A stretch of 64,000 bases of DNA from contig JBILHS010000011.1 of NCBI GenBank assembly GCA_044350425.1, positions 1-64,000 of the forward strand, given 5' to 3'. The first letter of the stretch is position 1; each line of letters opens with the position of its first letter. This document shows positions 8,819 to 18,253 of this stretch, in pieces. The notes beneath the pieces are model-generated. The model did not search any database, was not told the DNA's origin, and saw nothing but the letters and a program-made list of their open reading frames with translations. Source of the DNA: M3007 sp044350425. GTDB taxonomy: Bacteria; Bacteroidota; Bacteroidia; Chitinophagales; Saprospiraceae. The translations under genes and the position numbers were made by a program.

Positions 8819-11800
8819 TCACCAACCCGGAATAAAATTCAACCCAAACCGCCAGGTCTTCTCACTCTCAGGCGCCGAGATCGGCAGGGCGAAATAAGGC
8901 TCCAGAACCAGGTAGCCAAACAAATTCACCCGCAGCGATACTCCGGTGGACAGGATCGGTTTGTGTTGCAGGTAGGCGCCTTCTTTCAAATCTGCCCCCT
9001 CGTAAAATGCAAGACCTGCATCAAAGAACAAATTCAGATCCGTGACCAGGAAATTTGATTTAATGAGTGAAAGCCTGCGCGGCCCGGTAAATGGAAGCCG
9101 TACTTCAAAATTACCCACCAGCATCTTGCTGCCTACGGTCCGGTAAACAAAGTCCGGATCTTCTGTTGCCGCAAACACATCTCGGTCATAACCACGCACA
9201 AAGAAAGGATTGCCTGCAAAAAGCGGATACTGAAGACTGAAGGCTGTGGAGGTTCCTCCGGTCCGGGCATACGCCATGCCTCTTACCGCCAAAGTGAACG
9301 GCTTGACATAGAAGTACTTGCGCGCATCTGCCAGTAAGGTCGTAAACTGGAAATCGCCAAAATACTGCTCCAAGCCCAACCGATAACGCCAGCCTTGCAA
9401 GGGCGCGGTCATACCAAAATAGGAGTTGTCGCCCACATACGCTGCGTTCACATTATTCAGGTTAAGGGTAGCGCCTTTGGGCATTTTTTTTTGATCCGAC
9501 CCATAATAAAGGCCATTCAACGAGTAATAATCAGCATATTCGGTCACCCGACTGCTGTAAAACTCTGTAGCGGCACCTGCCTCCAGGCGCTTGGTGACAG
9601 AAAACGGATAAAAAACCGTGGCCCCGACCCGTTGCTGAAATACCCGCTCCAGGCCAAACACACTTTTCAGGAGCGTTTGTACCTGTCCGGGAGAGGTTTC
9701 TACCTGTACGTTTTCCAGATACTGATACCCGCCTGTCTGATAAGCAATATGGGAGGCGTTCACCCCCCAACCAACGCGATGCTTCTGATTGATATAGGAT
9801 ATCTGCCCACCAGCATCCTGTATGTCGCCATTCAACACGGCGCCCGCATACAGTTGATTGTTGCCCAGCATATCGCTGAATAGTGCATCAATACCACCGG
9901 CCAACCCCGTCTGGGTACCAAAACTACTGTTGCCGGTATTGACGCCTACGCCGGTACTGCCGCCCAGATAATCCAGATTGAATTTTGGCCGGTACTTTTT
10001 TGCGGTCATCACCGTGCTTTCTGTATTTGAATCCATGAGCCGCAAACCGGTATTGACCATATCCTTGATCTTAGGACTAAACGGCGGAAGCGCAGCAGGA
10101 ACCTGATCTACCGAGATCGGTTCAAGTTCAACGGCAGTAAAGTCCGCCTCCTTCGCCTGGTGAATGGTATAACGGCCTTTGTTGTAGTAGGTGTACAGGA
10201 TCTTGTCCCGATCGTCGGCAATGGTAATGGCCGGGGAGTAGGGTGTAACCCCCGAAATACCTGTCATCAGATCGGTCAGTTGATACACCTTTTCCGAGGT
10301 CACATCGTAACGGTACAAATTGCGCCTGCCGTCGCGGTTGCTCAAAAAGAACAGGTTGCCGAATTTATCAAACTGCGGGTTGAGGTTGTCAGATCCCGGA
10401 AAAACATCAATGTTTTCAACACTTCCGGAAGCCATATTCATGACTGCAAGGTTCATGACCCAGGCGCCGTTGGTGCGGCCCCGTTGGATGCTGAACTCGT
10501 CTGTGGAATATGCCAGCGCTTGTCCATCCGCGCTCCAAGTCGGTAAGATCTCCGAATAACGGTCGTTGGTCAAGCGCTTCACCTTTCTGGTTTTCAAATT
10601 GTATTCATACAGATCTGTCTGGCCATGCACCAGTCCACTCACCACGATGGTTTTCCCATCCGGGCTCCAGGCTGGATTGCTGAAGGCCGGAACACCCGGA
10701 ATCTGCACTTTTTTCGTCTTCTTTCCTTTGAAAATATCTTTAATGATCAGGACACTGCGCCCTTTTTCATACACATCGAAGGCAAATCGTTTGGAATCCG
10801 GGCTCCAGGTGCCTGCACTTTCAAGGAAGTTGAAATGGTCCACATTGCCATCTGAAGCGGTACTGGCCACCTTGCGCATGATTTTTCCTGTTTTGGTATC
10901 CGCCAGAAAAAGGTCGGTGGTGAACAGATTTTTCTCCGAAAGGAAAATGACATACTTGCCATTCGGACTCAGCACCGGGGAAATATTCATTTGTCCGGCA
11001 TTGTCGTCATCCAACAGGGTTTTCCCGGGAAGATCCTCCTTTTTGCCCTTGATGGCCCAGCGACCATAGTGATCCTTCAGGGTTCGGCGCCAGCTATTGG
11101 ACAAAGAATCTACCGAGATACCGAGGGTCATGGGCACTGCAGATTTCAGGCCGTATTTGGCCGTATTTTCAAAAAGCGGACGGATGGCTTCGTCGCTATA
11201 AACACCCGTGACATAGGCCCAAAAAGCTTGTCCCCAGCGGTATGGAAAGTATTTTCCACTGTCCAGATCTTTGATCCGGGGCACCATATCGTTGAGCACG
11301 GCATCCCGCATCCACAGGGAGGTGTTAGCGTCAATCCGTCCGATGCTCAGGTATTCCGCGAGTCCTTCCACCATCCAAAGCGGAATGTTAGCGAGGTTGC
11401 GCATACTGGTCGAGTCACCGTTGAGGATCATGTTGTACTGGAAGGCGTGTACCAGCTCGTGGCCCAGCACATGGTGTGTCTGCTGGTTGGTAGGTGCCGC
11501 CGGAAAAATGACCCGGTTGCGTAAACCCTCGGTCACCCCGCCAGTCCCCACACTGATATCGCCCTGAATGGCATTGGTTTGTTGAAAGCCTGCGTGGTCA
11601 TTGTAGATGATCAGCGGGTTTTTAACCTTGAAGGAATCACCCAGCACCCTGGAGTGCATAGCGTACCACATCTCTGCCGCTTCGGCGAGCTCCTTCAGTT
11701 TTTCAGGATTTTCGAGATAATCGTAAATGACAAAGTGCTCGGTCTCAGTCACTTTGAAGGGCTGTTGGTTGTAGCGGGGCTTGTTGCGTCCAAAGTATTG

Positions 11801-11863
11801 TGCATGCAGGGGACTTGCAAAAAGGGCTACAAAGAAGAGCGTGATGGCAAGGCTGTATTTCAT
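8819..11863 (-). CDS. Large secreted metalloprotease-like protein: gluzincin domain, beta-propeller and C-terminal beta-barrel
   Basis: A 1014-residue protein; the start at 11863 (MKYSLAITLFFVALFAS) is chosen for its signal peptide, with cleavage expected after LHAQ. An HExxH zinc motif is visible at H135-E136-H139 (HELVHAFQ), followed about 24 residues later by WMVEGLAEYLS, the glutamate of gluzincins, as in peptidase MA-like domains. Residues about 310-600 contain WD40/TolB-like PD40 repeats (SPNGKYVIFLSE, SPDSKRFAFDVYE, SPDGKTIVVSG, SADGQALAYST). The last 350 residues alternate beta strands, end in aromatic-rich FGLNFIPGW and resemble the surface-antigen/BamA-like barrel. It is probably outer-membrane anchored with the protease part outside or periplasmic. 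Substrate unknown. Confidence 0.8.
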   Translation of the reverse strand: MKYSLAITLFFVALFASPLHAQYFGRNKPRYNQQPFKVTETEHFVIYDYLENPEKLKELAEAAEMWYAMHSRVLGDSFKVKNPLIIYNDHAGFQQTNAIQGDISVGTGGVTEGLRNRVIFPAAPTNQQTHHVLGHELVHAFQYNMILNGDSTSMRNLANIPLWMVEGLAEYLSIGRIDANTSLWMRDAVLNDMVPRIKDLDSGKYFPYRWGQAFWAYVTGVYSDEAIRPLFENTAKYGLKSAVPMTLGISVDSLSNSWRRTLKDHYGRWAIKGKKEDLPGKTLLDDDNAGQMNISPVLSPNGKYVIFLSEKNLFTTDLFLADTKTGKIMRKVASTASDGNVDHFNFLESAGTWSPDSKRFAFDVYEKGRSVLIIKDIFKGKKTKKVQIPGVPAFSNPAWSPDGKTIVVSGLVHGQTDLYEYNLKTRKVKRLTNDRYSEILPTWSADGQALAYSTDEFSIQRGRTNGAWVMNLAVMNMASGSVENIDVFPGSDNLNPQFDKFGNLFFLSNRDGRRNLYRYDVTSEKVYQLTDLMTGISGVTPYSPAITIADDRDKILYTYYNKGRYTIHQAKEADFTAVELEPISVDQVPAALPPFSPKIKDMVNTGLRLMDSNTESTVMTAKKYRPKFNLDYLGGSTGVGVNTGNSSFGTQTGLAGGIDALFSDMLGNNQLYAGAVLNGDIQDAGGQISYINQKHRVGWGVNASHIAYQTGGYQYLENVQVETSPGQVQTLLKSVFGLERVFQQRVGATVFYPFSVTKRLEAGAATEFYSSRVTEYADYYSLNGLYYGSDQKKMPKGATLNLNNVNAAYVGDNSYFGMTAPLQGWRYRLGLEQYFGDFQFTTLLADARKYFYVKPFTLAVRGMAYARTGGTSTAFSLQYPLFAGNPFFVRGYDRDVFAATEDPDFVYRTVGSKMLVGNFEVRLPFTGPRRLSLIKSNFLVTDLNLFFDAGLAFYEGADLKEGAYLQHKPILSTGVSLRVNLFGYLVLEPYFALPISAPESEKTWRFGLNFIPGW

Positions 11864-12095
11864 GGTATGTGAGTGTTTGAATCCTACGATTTCTGATGCC
11901 AGATTATGGCTTGTGGAATACATACGGTGGTTTAACAATTACAGACGCAAAAAATATGTGTTTGGGATGTTAGGATTAAGTTAAATTCGTAGAAATAGTA
12001 AAGAGATTGACAAGTTGGGACTGGTTAAGGTAAAATGAATGAGGCCACAAGAGCGACTTGCTCCGGTGGTTTCACCGCATAGCCGGGCAATAAGC

Positions 12096-12338
12096 TTATA
12101 TTTTTGCTAATTTCCAAACGCATTCACTTTGCGCAGTTCTGATTTTCAGGAAATAAGACCCTGCCGGAAGATCCCCAGTAGACAATCCTGCCGCAGCATT
12201 ATTCAGGATTTTTTCCAGTACAACTTCACCTGAAACATCCATTAAAATGGCTACTGTTTCTTCGGGCAGATCATCCGCAAATTTTAATGGCAGATTTGGT
12301 GTTTTGGTTCATATCAGTTACCGTCACGGTACAAGTGC
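12096..12338 (-). pseudogene. Fragment of a SprB/PKD-type T9SS protein ending in a sorting domain
   Basis: Reading from the end of the CTAG element, the minus strand encodes GTCTVTVTDMNQNTKSAI, the last strands of a SprB-type repeat. One frame over it encodes about 65 residues of a T9SS sorting domain ending GSYFLKIRTAQSECVWKLAKI and a TAA at 12096-12098. The two parts are out of frame, and the N-terminal part of the gene is missing at the element boundary. This is a decayed 3' end of a cargo gene. The remaining stretch 11864-12095 shows no gene. Confidence 0.6.
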
Positions 12339-12502
12339 CTAGTGCCGCGCCCGGCTATTAAGGTATGAATTGGGGAGGCAAATTTTTTCTTTATCAAGGC
12401 GTGAGAAGGGCGCAATGCGGGACATTTTAACCGACGAACAACGCAGAGAAAGGAAAAATTAGACCGCCATATTCACACCTTAATGGCCGGACGCGGCACT
12501 AG
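12339..12502. mobile_element. CTAG-ended MITE-like element, copy 2 (164 bp)
   Basis: Same orientation and nearly identical to copy 1, with CTAGTGCCGCGCCCGGC at the left end and its imperfect complement at the right. It keeps the internal GCAGAGAAAGGAA segment that copy 1 lacks. It cuts a SprB/sorting-domain remnant on its left and lies 130 bases upstream of the threonine dehydrogenase gene. Confidence 0.85.
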
Positions 12503-12632
12503 GTAGATGTATGAATGCCCTGACAAGATACAAAAGCTTATTAAATGGCTGCCTTACATTCTGTCCGGCTAAAATCCATATTTTGAGTTTCCCAAAGCCC
12601 GTCATACATTCGCGCCGCAATCACCACACATC

Positions 12633-13589
12633 ATGAATCAAGATAAAATCCTAATCATTGGCGCAGGCGGCCAGATCGGCGCTGTACTCACCGAAGCGCT
12701 CCGTGAAGCCCACGGCACCGACAACGTAATCGCCACCGACCTTCGTGCGCTGGAAAACCAAAGTGGTCCGTCCGAAGTCCTGGATGCCCTCGACGGAGAA
12801 GCCCTGGCCGGACTGGTCAAGAAACACAAAGCCACCCAGATCTATCACCTCGCTGCTATCCTCTCCGCTACCGGCGAAAAGAACCCCATGTGGGCCTGGG
12901 ATGTGAATATGCGCAGTCTCTTCAATGTGCTGGAAGTGAGCCGCGAAAACCAATTATCCAAGGTTTACTTCCCATCTTCCATTGCTGTTTTTGGACTGGA
13001 AGCGGCTCCGGCTATGACGCCACAATACACGGTGTTGATTCCGGAGACGGTGTACGGGATTAGCAAGGTCGCTGGTGAGAACTGGGCGAACTACTACTTC
13101 CGTCGCTATGGTCTGGATGTGCGCTCTTTGCGTTACCCCGGAATTATTGGCTACCAGAGCATGCCTGGAGGCGGCACCACAGACTACGCGGTAGATATTT
13201 ACCACTACGCCGTACAGGGCAAACCCTACGAGTGTTTCCTACGAGCCGACACTCCCCTGCCGATGCTTTATATGCCGGATGCCATTCGTGCTACCTTGAA
13301 ATTAATGGAAGCACCGGCGAATGCGCTTTCTGTGCGCACCAGTTACAACCTGGCAGGGATGACCTTCAATCCTGGCGAGATCACGGCAAGCATTCAGAAA
13401 GAAGTGCCGGATTTCAAAGTCAGCTACAAACCAGATTTCCGGCAAGCGATCGCTGATTCCTGGCCGGCTTCGATCGATGATTCTGCCGCACGCCGGGACT
13501 GGGGCTGGAAACCGGAATTTGATCTGGATGGAATGACAAGGGATATGTTGTTTCACCTGAGGATGCAGTATCAGGAAAACCACAAATGA
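12633..13589 (+). CDS. L-threonine 3-dehydrogenase, SDR (UDP-galactose epimerase-like) type
   Basis: A 318-residue extended short-chain dehydrogenase. The N-terminal Rossmann motif is IIGAGGQIGAVL; the active-site pair is in YGISKVAGE, with an upstream serine in FPSSIAVFG. Length and the overall pattern (IYHLAAILSATGEKNP, SLRYPGIIGYQSMPGGGTTDYAVDIYHYAV) match the short-chain L-threonine dehydrogenases known from Flavobacterium and related bacteria. These oxidise threonine to 2-amino-3-ketobutyrate with NAD+. The next gene, an EamA-type permease, starts three bases after the stop, so the two are cotranscribed. Distinction from other sugar epimerases rests on this motif pattern. Confidence 0.85.
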   Translation: MNQDKILIIGAGGQIGAVLTEALREAHGTDNVIATDLRALENQSGPSEVLDALDGEALAGLVKKHKATQIYHLAAILSATGEKNPMWAWDVNMRSLFNVLEVSRENQLSKVYFPSSIAVFGLEAAPAMTPQYTVLIPETVYGISKVAGENWANYYFRRYGLDVRSLRYPGIIGYQSMPGGGTTDYAVDIYHYAVQGKPYECFLRADTPLPMLYMPDAIRATLKLMEAPANALSVRTSYNLAGMTFNPGEITASIQKEVPDFKVSYKPDFRQAIADSWPASIDDSAARRDWGWKPEFDLDGMTRDMLFHLRMQYQENHK

Positions 13590-13592
13590 CCT

Positions 13593-14030
13593 ATGCACTG
13601 GTTCCAGTTTAGCCTCCTCACCGTTGTGCTTTACAGCATCCACGACATTACCCTGAAACACCTGGCCGGCACTGTCAACAGTACGCTCGCCAGTGTGCTT
13701 ATCAACGGAAGTGCTGCGATCGTGCTGTTCATTTATCTGCTGACACAAACAAGTGCCGGAAAGATCAGCCTCGGCACGCCATGGTGGTCTGCCACTACTT
13801 TTTACCTGCTGGTCGCCGGGGCTTCTTTGGGCATCGCTACCATCACCTTCATGAATGCTTTTGCAAGTGATGGCCAATTGTCGATTGCCGTGCCGGTGGT
13901 TTATGCAGGAGTCATTATTTTGTGTCTTTTGGTAGGGGTAATGTTTTTTGGTGAAACAATGCAATGGAAACAACTGATGGGAGCCGGGTTGGCTATTGCC
14001 GGAATTTATCTGATGTCTACTCCAAAATGA
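13593..14030 (+). CDS. Small EamA-type transporter (half-size DMT protein)
   Basis: A 145-residue membrane protein with about four to five hydrophobic helices and the EamA signature at the end (FFGETMQWKQLMGAGLAIAGIYL). It is half the size of the common ten-helix EamA transporters, so it would have to act as a dimer, as the small multidrug/EmrE-like branch does. It begins three bases after the threonine dehydrogenase stop, which suggests export or uptake of an amino acid or related metabolite, but the substrate cannot be read from sequence. Confidence 0.75.
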   Translation: MHWFQFSLLTVVLYSIHDITLKHLAGTVNSTLASVLINGSAAIVLFIYLLTQTSAGKISLGTPWWSATTFYLLVAGASLGIATITFMNAFASDGQLSIAVPVVYAGVIILCLLVGVMFFGETMQWKQLMGAGLAIAGIYLMSTPK

Positions 14031-14111
14031 ACAATAAGATAAATGCTAAGGAACTGCTGATCTGCCGTTCTCCAGTACCGTGTCCGGCTCCCACTCAATG
14101 CTTGAATTGTA

Positions 14112-15410
14112 CTAAAAATTCTCCTCTCTCCCCAAATATCCTCCCCTCGCCTGCCACAGCGGGTCTGCGTTGTCCAGCCGTTTGCGGACGATCTGATCGT
14201 AGTTGAGTCGCTCGTAGTCTTCTGCACGCGCACGCACCTGGGTATTGAAATCGTACGTTTTTAAAGCCGGGTATTTCGCGCCCAACTCAGGAGGTACATC
14301 GGGCAGGTTGTACAAAACGATTCCATTGGCCGGTTTGGTAATCACCTCCCAATTGATATTGATCACTCCGGTACGGGTGCGCGAAAAAGCAAGCAGGTCA
14401 AAAGCCCCTATACAGGTTACAGCCACGGCCCGGTTGTTGGCAAGTGTGGTGGCCTCGAGATCAAACGCCGGTACAGGTAGCGTGGCTGGTACGGCTGGAT
14501 AAAAATTGTCGCTCAGGTAATTGTATCCATTTGCGGTACCTGAAGGACCATTGGTTTGTAGTCGAAAAAGATCGATGTAAGGCCTGTTGGGATCGAAAGC
14601 ATCGTTGTTTACGGGTTCAAAAACTTTTATGGCGCCATAGACAGGCACTGCCCCTCCCGGAGCCCGAAGTATATCACTCAGTGGAAAAAATTCCAATTTG
14701 GAAGTGTCTACTACCCCATCCAGTTTGTACTGCCAGGTACTTACGAATGGAAAGTTTAAATTCAGCGGCGGAGAAAAATTAGTCAGCAACTGTGAAACGT
14801 CGATGGTGCTGGCGTTGACCGTTTCGCCGGCATTGTTGAAGGTCAGATATCGCCAAAAAGGTTCGCCGTTGACCAACAAGCGCATCCAAAACTGGCCGGT
14901 ATTGTTGACCAGATATTCTCCGTAATAATTGTTGTTGGCCTGCGGACGAGAGAAGGTGAGCCCATCAGGTACCACAATTGAATCTAAGGAGCTGAAGCCG
15001 GTGAGCGTAAACTTCAACATGGTTGTCTTTTTGAAAAAAAAATCCCGCAGGTTGATCTGTTGTCCGCTGGCCAGGCTGGTGTAGGTTGTCAAGGTCAGCG
15101 TGGTATCCTTCAGGCCGGAACCAGGGGCCTCAAAGGTGATTGTCTTGAAAATTGTACAGTCGAAACGATCCCCGGAGTTGCTTCCCGGCACTTGGATGTG
15201 TGCTGTATCTTCGCCTGGAAGCCATTGGAATGCCACGATTTCTCCATCCGCATTGGAAAGGAAGATGCCATATTTGGCCTGAATCTCAGCATAGTCATTT
15301 TTTACCCGGAGTTCAAAAACTGGATCTGGCTCAATGGGGGCCTTCGCTTTATCACAGGAAAAGACGGTAAAAAGGGCGAACGCAAAAAGAGAAGCGCGTA
15401 AAAGGTTCAT
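14112..15410 (-). CDS. Uncharacterised lipoprotein
   Basis: A 432-residue protein with a lipoprotein signal: a hydrophobic run followed by VFSC at residues 16-19, then an Asp/Lys-rich linker. The body is beta-rich (DGEIVAFQWLPGEDTAHIQVPG, FKTITFEAPGSGLKDTTLTL) and looks like a surface or periplasmic carbohydrate/carboxypeptidase-regulatory-like lipoprotein. No known family was recognised. It is divergent from the LOG gene with a 62-base gap and convergent with the EamA gene. Confidence 0.7.
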   Translation of the reverse strand: MNLLRASLFAFALFTVFSCDKAKAPIEPDPVFELRVKNDYAEIQAKYGIFLSNADGEIVAFQWLPGEDTAHIQVPGSNSGDRFDCTIFKTITFEAPGSGLKDTTLTLTTYTSLASGQQINLRDFFFKKTTMLKFTLTGFSSLDSIVVPDGLTFSRPQANNNYYGEYLVNNTGQFWMRLLVNGEPFWRYLTFNNAGETVNASTIDVSQLLTNFSPPLNLNFPFVSTWQYKLDGVVDTSKLEFFPLSDILRAPGGAVPVYGAIKVFEPVNNDAFDPNRPYIDLFRLQTNGPSGTANGYNYLSDNFYPAVPATLPVPAFDLEATTLANNRAVAVTCIGAFDLLAFSRTRTGVININWEVITKPANGIVLYNLPDVPPELGAKYPALKTYDFNTQVRARAEDYERLNYDQIVRKRLDNADPLWQARGGYLGREENF

Positions 15411-15472
15411 GATAGAATCGGTTTGAGTAAAATATACGAGGTTTGCACTGCAAAATTAACGCATTTACACGT

Positions 15473-16039
15473 ATGAAATCAATTGCAGTCTATTGCGGTG
15501 CAAATAAAGGGATACACCCCTGGTTTGCCGAAGCCGCCACTGAATTAGGAAAAACACTGGCACAACGAAATATCCGTGTCGTTTTTGGCGGCGGAAGCGT
15601 GGGCCTCATGGGAGTACTCGCAGACGCTGTATTGGCCGAAGGCGGACCTATCACAGGGATCATTACCCACCAACTCCATGGACTTGAACTAGGACATCCG
15701 GGCGTAAAGGACATGATCCTGGTTGAAACGATGTCAGAACGGCGCGATATGCTCATCAAGGATACCGACGGCGTCATCACGCTACCCGGTGGTTATGGCT
15801 CTATGGACGAACTTTTTGAAGCCCTTACCCTTGCGCAACTGCATCAGTATCAAAAGCCCATCGGACTCCTGAGCTTACGCGGATACTACGATCCACTCTT
15901 GCACATGCTGGACAATATGGTTGAAAATGGTTTCCTGAAAGATCAAAACCGGCGCCTGTGCATTGCTTCGGATACGGTTCCGGAGCTGTTGTCTGCGATG
16001 GAACGCTACGAGCACCGGGCGATTGATAAATGGCATTGA
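15473..16039 (+). CDS. LOG-family nucleotide phosphoribohydrolase (TIGR00730 type)
   Basis: A 188-residue Rossmann-fold protein. The start at 15473 (MKSIAVYCGAN) fits the family N-terminus; an upstream ATG at 15443 adds ten unlikely residues. The family signature PGGYGSMDE at about residues 105-113 is present, as is an arginine in SERRDML. LOG proteins cleave nucleoside 5'-monophosphates, classically cytokinin ribotides, to the free base and ribose 5-phosphate. In bacteria the natural substrate is often not cytokinin. Its stop codon is immediately followed by a TGATTGG-type repeat. Confidence 0.85.
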   Translation: MKSIAVYCGANKGIHPWFAEAATELGKTLAQRNIRVVFGGGSVGLMGVLADAVLAEGGPITGIITHQLHGLELGHPGVKDMILVETMSERRDMLIKDTDGVITLPGGYGSMDELFEALTLAQLHQYQKPIGLLSLRGYYDPLLHMLDNMVENGFLKDQNRRLCIASDTVPELLSAMERYEHRAIDKWH

Positions 16040-16040
16040 T

Positions 16041-16160
16041 GGTTTATTGGTGATTGGTGTAATGGTTTATTGGTGTGCTATATCTTAGAAGCCATCCTTT
16101 TCTGCAGAAGAAAAGAAATGTCAGACTTAGGCACCCCAATAAACCAATCACCAACAAACT
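16041..16160. repeat. Junction inverted repeat of TTTATTGGTGATTGG words
   Basis: The left arm (16041-16078) holds GGTTTATTGGTGATTGG and a second GGTTTATTGG; the right arm (16131-16160) holds the complement, CCCCAATAAACCAATCACC. It begins one base after the LOG stop and ends 11 bases before the stop of the convergent M28 gene. Confidence 0.75.
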
Positions 16161-16171
16161 AGTTAACCAAC

Positions 16172-17206
16172 CTAAAGCGTTCCGTTGTGCAGCTTATAGA
16201 TCACGGCTGTCATAGTCTGTCCTACTGCTTTGAGCACTTTTTTATCGATCACGCTCATGTTATCATTGTGGGTGTGGTGGTAGCTTCCGAAAGCATGCTG
16301 TCCGACATTGGGTGTGCTGATAATATCGATCATAGGGATCTTTGCATCTCGTGCAATGAAGAGGTGATCGTCCGTGATTCCACCGCCATCCTCGTTCACA
16401 AAATACTCGCCGTAGCCCAAAGAAGCTGCTAAATTCCAAACCATTTCTACCGTTTGTGGTGCTACTTCTCTTGAAATACCCTCCTTGTAAAAACGGGCAT
16501 CTTTGGCGCCCACCATATCAAGTAAAATTGCATAATAGGGCGAATAGCCTGGACGGTGCAGGTTTTTTGCCCAATATTGGGAGCCGAGGCACCAGGTTTC
16601 AGACGGACCACCATCCTCGCCCTGGTCTTCCACGTCGATCAGGAAAAGATCTACACCTACATCCACCGGATTTCCTGCCAGCGTGCGGGCCAACTCCAGC
16701 AATATGGCAGCCCCACTGCCACCATCATCTGCACCATCAATGGGCTTATTTTGATCTTTAGTGTCCTTATCGGCCTGGAAACGGCTGTCCCAGTGTGCTG
16801 CGATCAGAATGCGTTTGCTTAGTTCCGGCTTATACTGGCCGATAATGTTGATTCCATTAAAGTAGGTTCCTTTGAAGTGTTGCGCCTGAAACTTTTGTTC
16901 GACCACGGTCAGGCCCTGGCGTTTGAATTCTTTCACAAACCATTCTGCACATTTTTTATGGGCTGTTGAATTGGGCACCCGCGGACCAAAGTCGACCTGT
17001 TTTTTTAAAAATAAAAAGGCTGAATCTGCGCTAAAGTCCGGTACCGGGATCTGAGGCACACCAGACTTGGGCGCTTCTTTGGAAGTAGGGGCCGGGACGG
17101 GCGCTTTTTTGTTCAAATAGGGTTTAATAACATAAAAAACTGCGACAAGCATTAGTAAGGCTAAGAGGGCATAAGCCTTGTAGGGACGGTTTGTCTTTTT
17201 TTGCAT
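16172..17206 (-). CDS. M28-family zinc peptidase / glutaminyl cyclase-like protein
   Basis: A 344-residue protein with one N-terminal membrane helix (YALLALLMLVAVFYVI, residues 12-27) and a Pro/Lys linker, then an M28 catalytic domain. Zinc ligands are visible: H138 in AAHWDSR, D160 in DGADDGGSG, E193 in IDVEDQGED and a histidine in HHTHND near the C-terminus. The preceding FGPRVPNS segment and the DGGPSETWCLGSQYW insertion are typical of bacterial glutaminyl-peptide cyclotransferase-like members. These convert N-terminal glutamine to pyroglutamate. In Bacteroidota periplasmic QC acts on many exported proteins after signal removal. Aminopeptidase activity is the alternative. Confidence 0.85.
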   Translation of the reverse strand: MQKKTNRPYKAYALLALLMLVAVFYVIKPYLNKKAPVPAPTSKEAPKSGVPQIPVPDFSADSAFLFLKKQVDFGPRVPNSTAHKKCAEWFVKEFKRQGLTVVEQKFQAQHFKGTYFNGINIIGQYKPELSKRILIAAHWDSRFQADKDTKDQNKPIDGADDGGSGAAILLELARTLAGNPVDVGVDLFLIDVEDQGEDGGPSETWCLGSQYWAKNLHRPGYSPYYAILLDMVGAKDARFYKEGISREVAPQTVEMVWNLAASLGYGEYFVNEDGGGITDDHLFIARDAKIPMIDIISTPNVGQHAFGSYHHTHNDNMSVIDKKVLKAVGQTMTAVIYKLHNGTL

Positions 17207-17347
17207 GGTAAAAACTGAAATTGGTTTTGTGCGCTAAGAGAACGCAAAGAACGTGGATTTCGCTGCAGTATTGGATAGTAAACATGAAACAGAGATTGAT
17301 TATTTTGGCAGATTGTGAAAACTAAGCGGCATATCAAACAAGTCGGA

Positions 17348-17511
17348 CTAGTGCCGCGCCCGGCCATTCAGGTGTGAATATGGCGGTCTAATTTTTCCTT
17401 TCTCTGCGTTGTTCGTCGGTTAAAATGTCCCGCATTGCGCCCTTCTCACGCCTTGATAAAGAAAAAATTTGCCTCCCCAATTCATACCTTAATGGCCGGG
17501 CGCGGCACTAG
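17348..17511. mobile_element. CTAG-ended MITE-like element, copy 3 (164 bp, inverted)
   Basis: Reverse orientation relative to copies 1 and 2. It has the same length as copy 2 and CTAG at both ends (17348-17351, 17508-17511). Its right half stays open into the downstream T9SS fragment, so an ATG inside the element (17435) reads in frame into the remnant. The stretch 17207-17347 to its left shows no gene. Confidence 0.85.
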
Positions 17512-18253
17512 TGGAACTCGTTTTAATTACCAGTACGATTGCTTAGATCGTAAATCTCAAGAAATAAAACTAAATTGGATTAATGGCATATGGGAAAATG
17601 GATATATAACGGACTATTCATACCCTGGTTTGGATGAGCTTAACTTTGAAGCACTTACACGCATTCCCGATGGCGGCGCTCCTTTGGGCCTCCTCTGCAA
17701 GCGCTCTACGCAAACTGGAACCGCATTGCAAACCATAAAAGTGGATGAATATCATAACACCGGTAATTGGATGGCTCATTTAATAGCCACTTCAAATTAC
17801 AGCAATGATGGTCAAATTTTATCCTATGTAGAAGATCGATGGAACGTTGTTAATTCAAATTGGAATGTTGAATATAAGGTTGAAAGCACATATAACCCCA
17901 ATAAATCTATTCATCAGCACATTCTTTATCAAAGAAGTGAGACATTTGACACACTATATGTTTGGTACATATTTGACTACGACTACGGCAATTACCCTGT
18001 TTCTGTGCATCCCGCCATTGGAGAGGCCCGTGTAAGTCTCTTTCCCAACCCTACATCAGATTTTGTACAAGTAGCATTAGAGGGGAAAGAAATATACAAC
18101 ATCACCCTCTCGGATTTGCACGGCAAGGTGCTGGCGCGAACTTCTACTGCCAACACTGCGAATATCTCGCTCGCTGGCCATGCAGCAGGAGTCTACTTAT
18201 TGCACATTGAACAGGACGGCGCAGTCCAGGTGATACCTGTTGTAAAAATTTAA
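17512..18253 (+). pseudogene. 3' part of a T9SS-sorted protein, truncated by a MITE-like element
   Basis: About 246 codons without their own start: FNYQYDCLDRKSQEIKLNW begins right after the element. The visible part has repeated Tyr/Trp-rich segments (NGIWENGYITDYSY, VEDRWNVVNSNWN), as in Bacteroidota surface repeat proteins. It ends with a full T9SS sorting domain (VSLFPNPTSDFVQVAL ... GVYLLHIEQDGAVQVIPVVKI). An in-frame ATG within the element at 17435 could still allow translation, but without a signal peptide the product would not be exported. The last four bases overlap the stop of the convergent HD gene. Confidence 0.7.
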
